Below are positions 58,601-64,000 of a stretch of DNA of 64,000 nt, piece by piece; position 1 is the stretch's first letter, and each line of letters opens with the position of its first letter. Origin of the DNA: Onthophagus taurus. Its lineage: Eukaryota > Arthropoda > Insecta > Coleoptera > Scarabaeidae. Position numbers and translations under genes: made by a program. The notes below the pieces were generated by a model that saw only the letters and a list, made by a program, of their open reading frames with translations, searched no databases and had not been told where the DNA came from. The stretch covers positions 26,226,001-26,290,000 of the forward strand of contig NC_091976.1 in assembly GCF_036711975.1 (NCBI RefSeq), read 5' to 3'.

Positions 58601-61600
58601 TTAAGCAATTTATAATTTTTTGAAGTATTGCCTCAGATGTTTCATAATCATCAGTGTAAAAATCCAGAATTTTGCTTTTTATTCCCTCTTCAGGAACAAA
58701 ATACTTAACTACAAGAGGAAATAACTTAAGATTTCCTCTGTTGTAGGCTAAATGCCATAGAACCCAAAATATTCTCCACTAAACTAGAATATTCTCCACT
58801 TTAGTGCGTTTTGATTTTTTTTTGTTAATGCAGAATCGTAATAGATTAAGTTATTTGATTTCACACTGCAATCTACACTGTTGTAACTGTGTTGATTGCT
58901 TACACCATGACACCAATGCTAATTCTGATATAGTGACACGCACGTCTTTCACCGTTTCGTTTTATACAAAATATGTGGTTATTAGTTGTGAACTACTTTG
59001 AGCTGTAATTATTTGTGCATGGCGAACAGAATTTTAGTGTGCTTGAGCTGTAATTATTTGTACATGGCGAGCAGAATTTTAGTACTGCGTTTTCTCCATC
59101 GTATGTGTAACTGTGTTGATGCATTACTCCATGATACACCAATGGTAATTCTGATATAGTGACACGCACATATTCCGCCGTTTCCTTACTTACAAAATAT
59201 GTGGTTATTAGTTGTGAACTACTTTGAGCTGTAATTATTTGTGCATGACGAACAGAATTTTAGTATGCTTTTACTGCCTTTTCTCCGCCGTCTTTAATAA
59301 CGATGCAGAATCTTAATAGATTAAGTGATTTAATTTGACAGTGCAATCTACACTGTTGTAACTGTCTTGATTCATTACTCCATGATACACCAATGGTAAT
59401 TCTGATATAGGGACACGCACTTCTTCCGCCGTTTCCTTACATACAAAATATGTGGTTATTAGTTGTGAACTACTTTGAGCTGTAACTATTTGTGCATGGC
59501 GAACAGAATTTTAGTGTGCTTGAGCTGTAATTATTTGTACATGGCGAGCAGAATTTTAGTACTGCCTTTTCTCCATCGTATGTGTAACTGTGTTGATGCA
59601 TTACTCCATGATACACCAATGGTAATTCTGATATAGTGACACGCACATATTCCGCCGTTTCCTTACTTACAAAATATGTGGTTATTAGTTGTGAACTACT
59701 TTGAGCTGTAATTATTTGTGCATGACGAACAGAATTTTAGTATGCTTTTACTGCCTTTTCTCCGCCGTCTTTAATAACGATGCAGAATCTTAATAGATTA
59801 AGTGATTTAATTTGACAGTGCAATCTACACTGTTGTAACTGTCTTGATTCATTACTCCATGATACACCAATGGTAATTCTGATATAGGGACACGCACTTC
59901 TTCCGCCGTTTCCTTACATACAAAATATGTGGTTATTAGTTGTGAACTACTTTGAGCTGTAATTATTTGTGCATGACGAACAGAATTTTAGTATGCTTTT
60001 ACTGCCTTTTCTCCGCAGTCTTTAATAACGATGCAGAATCTTAATAGATTAAGTTATTTAATTTCACAGTGCAATCTACACTGTTGTAACTGTCTTGATG
60101 CATTACTCCATGATACACCAATGGTAATTCTGATATAGTGACACGCACATCTTCCGCCGTTTCCTTATTTACAAAATATGTGGTTATTAGTTGTGAACTA
60201 CTTTGAGGTGTAATTATTTGTGCATGACGAACAGAATTTTAGTATGCTTTTACTGCCTTTTCTCCGCCGTCTTTAATAACGATGCAGAATCTTAATAGAT
60301 TAAGTTATTTAATTTCACAGTGCAATCTACACTGTTGTAACTGTCTTGATGCATTACTCCATGATACACCAATGTTAATTCTGATATAGTGACACGTACA
60401 TCTTCCGCCGTTTCCTTACATACAAAATATGTCGTTATTAGTTCTGAACTACTTCGAGTTCCACCTAATTTGCACCTCCTAGTTAGATAATTTTCCTTTT
60501 GCAACCTTTTTATATTCATTGTGCGTTAACCATTCGTCATTGAAGGAAACAAAATACTTCTTCTTTTTCTTTGGAGTTTCTGACATTCTTAAAACTCTAT
60601 TTAATAATAAATAAATTATGTAAATTATAATCAATCATTTCTTACCTCTTTGTTTCAACTTATAATAAAATTAAAATAAAGAAAGGGATAAAGGCCACTA
60701 CATGCTGCAGTATCAAAACTAACACTGATCACTATTTACAGCGCGAAGATATTGTATAGAAATAAACAGAATAGTAAGCAAACCGGGATTTCCCCGAAAT
60801 TAAATAAAATTTCGTAAAACCCGTCGTGCAAAGACGTATGATTTAGTAGAACAAGTACTTGTTCATAGACAGAGTTTTACAATCCCGGCGAATTTTATTA
60901 AATACTGGAGCCCAGAGATTAAATTAAAACCCTGGAGTGTCCAGGTGAAAATAACCATGTTGGCAACCCTATTAGAACTAGAAACTTTTGGGTTAAGCCG
61001 TTTGAAACGGTTAAAAACGTTTGATGTTGCACATTCTTTAGAAGCAACCTTCTAGAAATGGATCACATCAAACATGTTTTCAAAAGATGCACTGCTTAAC
61101 CTAAGATTCTAGGATGTTTTATTTTATGCTTATTACCTTTAATGTTAAAAAAACAACTTTAGCATTTCTTTTGGATCTCACACTACTATTAGCCAAATCC
61201 AACTGAATATATTTTTTTAATTCCCGAAAATCAGTGGGTTGCTCCTTCGTTTGAATCCCCACATATTTCAATTGACTAAAAGCGTTGCATTCTAAATTTA
61301 ATTTGCCAAACTCAGCACGAAGTAAATCCTCTGGAGATTCTTCAACACTCGGACAAGAATTCCAGGTGCAAGTGTGTAAAGTCTCGTGGAAAATAATTAA
61401 GCTGGGTCCTAAAGCGGCTGGAACGGGTTCGTTTTCGAATTTTTGCCAAACTTGTTGTAATGCTGTTTTAAAATGCTCGTTGTACGCTTTTGAAGCGCCC
61501 CCCAAAAAGGCGTACATGTCTGTCGGTAACCGTTCCGCTCTCGTCCGATAAATAACAACATCAGAAACGGCCAACACTTTTAATAATAACCGAGTACGTT

Positions 61601-62102
61601 GACTTTGTTTACGACTGATCCCTAATAATCCCTCCGTATCCAAACAAATCACGTCCAAATTTGGATCGTAAGCAGCCCAAACACCCATCGTACACGATTT
61701 TTGTAATGCACTCGTTTTAAAAACTTCATTTCCTTTAAAAAATACTTGATTTAACGTATGGGATTTTCCATCCCCTGTATTTCCAAATATCGAAACGACT
61801 TTAACTTTTTTCGTAGGCTCATCAATTTTTAATCTGGCCAGAAATTCTTCAGGGGAATTCACACACAGTCTTTCAATATCATTTAGTAAAAGGAATGATG
61901 GCAATTCATTACTGGTAATTAATAAAGAGTCCTGATCATGTAATGGAAGTGATTCCAAACGATTCATTAATAGGTTGGTTTGGTCACAACCCATTTGATG
62001 AAGCGGTTCTAAACTTAAATTTAAACTTGTATCCGTCGTTGGAGTTAATATCGAAGGGTTTGTGTATTTTTGCGATGCTGTTTTTGCGAGGGTTTGAGGC
62101 AT
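55647..62102 (-). CDS. ZFYVE1: ZFYVE1/DFCP1-type P-loop and double FYVE protein
   Basis: In the vertebrate family, a PI3P-binding ER/omegasome and lipid-droplet protein with an ATPase domain. Minus-strand exons 61137-62102, 56769-56975, 56481-56696, 56198-56383, 55647-56141; all phase 0, 2070 nt, 689 aa. P-loop GNTGDGKS at residues 107-114, with LDTEGLLGISRKQSQRTRLL and VIYRTRAERLPTDMYAFLGG; a Cys-rich zinc region (CQVKCQSCNEGCTLSMGH; GYIIECRNCGEIYRSRQHWY); FYVE 1 from residue 526 (KKHHCRSCGEGFCEKC); FYVE 2 at the C-end (LHHCRECGKGVCDDC, GWDYPVRVCKKCDE). The N-terminal zinc-finger segment of the human protein is absent upstream of the ATG at 62102, so it is either lost or encoded further upstream. 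The first intron carries a 3.9-kb hAT element. Confidence 0.94.
57168..57199 (-). other. GAAACCGGT hairpin-type motif, copy 3
   Basis: Minus strand CTGAGAATGGC...GCCGAAACCGGTA; flank cacgttatacgatttt recurs beside copy 2. The second G of the CUGANGA core is changed. Confidence 0.35.
58800..60520. repeat. 251/477-bp tandem array within hAT coding sequence
   Basis: cagaatc.taatagattaag recurs at 58831, 59306, 59783, 60034 and 60285 (spacing 475, 477, 251, 251). Long units carry an extra partial copy (tacatggcgagcagaatttt). Each unit encodes, on the minus strand, a version of the hAT segment around LVYHGVMHQ.SYNSVDC; only the outermost (60292-60519) keeps the upstream part MNIKRLQKENYLTRRCKLGG. 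Confidence 0.88.
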
Positions 62103-62125
62103 TTTTGAAGTTAATAATTATTTAA

Positions 62126-64000
62126 TTGGGGTACTGCAACAAAAATAAAAATGTATTAATTTAATCACGTTTTATTTTAACCAGTTAAGGCAATAAAAAT
62201 TGCATAATAAACTCTCTCATTCTCGGTTAAAAGAGAAATTTGATGCCTTTTAGATCAATTTACTTTATATAGAGAGAGGCTTAAAGTTGTGCAAAAATAA
62301 GATTAAAAAGAATTCTTAAACAAAAATGTGTAGTTTAACTCGCAAAAAAATATATGCACGAATTATGTTTATAAATGTTTGTTTTTATTGTAATTTTACA
62401 ATCTAGAACATCAGTTTCTTATCGTTATCCACTTATTTGTTAAGATCGTGGAAATAGATAACATTACAAAAATAAATTTAATAAAATTAACCACAAAGGT
62501 TTTGTTATTTACTAAAATAACCCAAAATAACATCGAATAAATTAATTATAACGCTTCTTACCGAAAGATTTTGCTAAATAACATACTCCAAAGACATCAA
62601 GAACAAAAACCTAACCTCAAACTCACTTTTGACAGTTCTAAAAACTTGTAAACAAACAGGTTATGTTTTTAATGACATTTAAATAACCTTTCGAAAAGAA
62701 TATCCCAAGTACTTATCTTTTCTTTATTTCTTTACTTTTTTTAATACTTCACATAAAAGGAAACACATATTTAAGCGAAACAACAACAAATTAAAACCAT
62801 CTGATGCAGGGAGTCTGACGTATGTTTGCACAATTTTTGCATTTACACAAAAGCAAAATAAACGGGTGTTTACAATTTGATTTGAAATTCCTGTTGGATG
62901 GAATCTTACCGAAAATTTCGATTGAAAATCATGCCGTGTAACCGCTTTTTGAACGCCTCTTCGTGTTGTTTTTGTTGTTCACTCACTTTCAATGAAAAAA
63001 ACAAACTTACGCATGTCAAATTGAGAAGAAAGAGGTTAACGTAAAGGAGGAGGTGTTTTTCAAGGTCGAAGAATGTGTGTTTTCATTAAAAAATGCAATT
63101 TATAAACACCAAGTTGAACAAAGAGAATGATTTTTTTTTACTTCACTTAATTTATTTCTTTTTGTAGGAATTGTTTTAGGAAAACGTGCTTCCATACGTT
63201 TTGTAAGATATGAACTGAACGAAAATGTTTTCGTATGATTAAAATAAACTATGACTATGTTGTGGGTTACTTTAAAAATTATTTGACGTTTTTTGATGTA
63301 AAAGCGTCATTCTGTTATCTTTTAGTTATCTCATTTATTTCGTCGCGGGATTTTCTCGTAATTTATTTATTATTTTATGGAATTATTAATTAATTAAATT
63401 ATGAATAATTGATTTAATTAAATTTATTAAAATTAATTAAATGCTGCCATCTATTGATGGGTTAAGTCACTTAATAAAAAAATTAAATTATTGTTGGATC
63501 AAATGAACAAATTTAAAAATGTTTTTTAATTATCACATTCGAATAAATTGCGTAATTAGCCAATTAAATTTAATTAATTAATATTGAATTATTATTTTTA
63601 AATTAACTAAATTTGACGCAAATGCGCCATCTATTGTTGAAAAATGTAAGTAGTTTGAGTTTCCATTTTCTAATTTCGTTTTCACTTTAGGTTCATAAAA
63701 CGTTATTTTTGGAATATCTTCGAAAGTGAACGCTTTGTAAAATTATGCTGTGAATAGAGAAGATTTTGCAGCCTCCATAATATTTCGTGAGACTTTTGAA
63801 GGAATTTGGGAGAACTAAAACCGAGTTAGGTTAAATGGAGTAAGGTAAATTTGAAAAAGTAAACAAGAATATTTGAATTCTGTGGAATTTCCCAAATAGT
63901 CTTGGAATAATTAAGATTTTTTTATATTAATACAGGAACGTTACTGTCCTAATATGTTAGGTTATTAATTATTTTCTTATCAATGGCAAACATAATTCAG
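62126..64000. promoter_or_regulatory. ZFYVE1 upstream region
   Basis: AT-rich; probable 5' UTR intron (gttgcag acceptor near 62135) and promoter. TGCCATCT at 63445-63452 and GCGCCATCT at 63624-63632. No further gene recognised before the window edge. Confidence 0.35.
63624..63632. promoter_or_regulatory. GCGCCATCT, CTCF-like core
   Basis: Reverse complement AGATGGCGC matches the core of insect CTCF sites. The same nonamer occurs at 27886 and 28057. Confidence 0.3.

Larger units (their letters stand above)
57026..60971 (-). mobile_element. hAT transposon, degenerate, with perfect 8-bp TSD
   Basis: Identical octamers ttagaact flank it (57018-57025 and 60972-60979). Ends aaggttaccaacat and, inverted, tagggttgccaacat. 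Minus-strand transposase pieces run from a Lys-rich start near 60585 (MSETPKKKKKYFVSFNDEWL) through TISELTLVYHGVMHQDSYNS (60400), FPLVVKYFVPEEGIKSKILD (58690), NVMAYSTDNAAVNYGKYY (58560) and NVPTRWLFMSEAVDRVW (58340), to a second copy of that last region near 57700 and TATELHDIMVTVINKLKTRL near 58080. ZMYM/KIAA1586-like hAT lineage. Inserted in the first ZFYVE1 intron. Confidence 0.85.

Noticed and set aside
61285..61551. 88-aa plus-strand ORF
   Set aside because: Antisense shadow of the ZFYVE1 ATPase exon.

Overview
This is eukaryotic, AT-rich DNA with spliced genes. Most introns are 51-100 nt, and a few of 4-6 kb are packed with transposons and satellites. Protein similarity points to an insect. 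A beetle is my guess from the repeat style, not something I can prove. Five conserved protein-coding genes were rebuilt exon by exon, and every splice junction keeps frame: (1) the 3' part of an FKBP59/FKBP52-type co-chaperone (+, 1782-3242, 5' end outside the window); (2) a goliath/RNF130-type PA-TM-RING ubiquitin ligase (-, seven coding exons 3678-23409) with a second PA-domain first exon at 26930-27428; (3) striatin/Cka, the STRIPAK scaffold (+, 28537-36117); (4) a FoxN2/3-type forkhead factor, CHES-1-like (-, 46121-52047); (5) ZFYVE1/DFCP1, a P-loop plus double-FYVE protein (-, 55647-62102). A broken lipocalin-like gene lies at 40198-40795. No rRNA, tRNA or CRISPR was seen.

Layout. FKBP59 and goliath converge (435 bp apart). 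Goliath and Cka diverge, sharing a roughly 1.1 kb promoter interval. Between Cka and FoxN lies about 10 kb of gene-poor repeats. FoxN and ZFYVE1 both run on the minus strand, separated by Harbinger and LINE remnants.

Repeats account for most of the rest. Satellites: a 416-bp array inside the first visible FKBP intron; a roughly 267-bp satellite in two goliath introns either side of the RING exons; a dimeric higher-order array (335+341 bp) in the large Cka intron; a roughly 419-bp triplication at 43.7-44.9 kb; and a 251/477-bp array that is amplified hAT coding sequence. Transposons: Tc1-like, pogo/Tigger-like, PIF/Harbinger-like and hAT elements, MITEs, and at least nine LINE fragments. Several are nested and can be ordered: a hAT-type MITE sits inside the FADD catalytic motif of a LINE; a LINE 3' end lies between the two halves of a pogo transposase; a 3.9-kb hAT element sits in a ZFYVE1 intron between perfect 8-bp duplications.

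The five genes do not form a pathway. The most interesting observations are the two interchangeable PA-domain first exons of goliath, a GC-rich palindrome that can fold into a T shape (33578-33741), the CTAG-rich palindrome cascade (47.0-47.46 kb), and the higher-order satellites inside transcribed introns.
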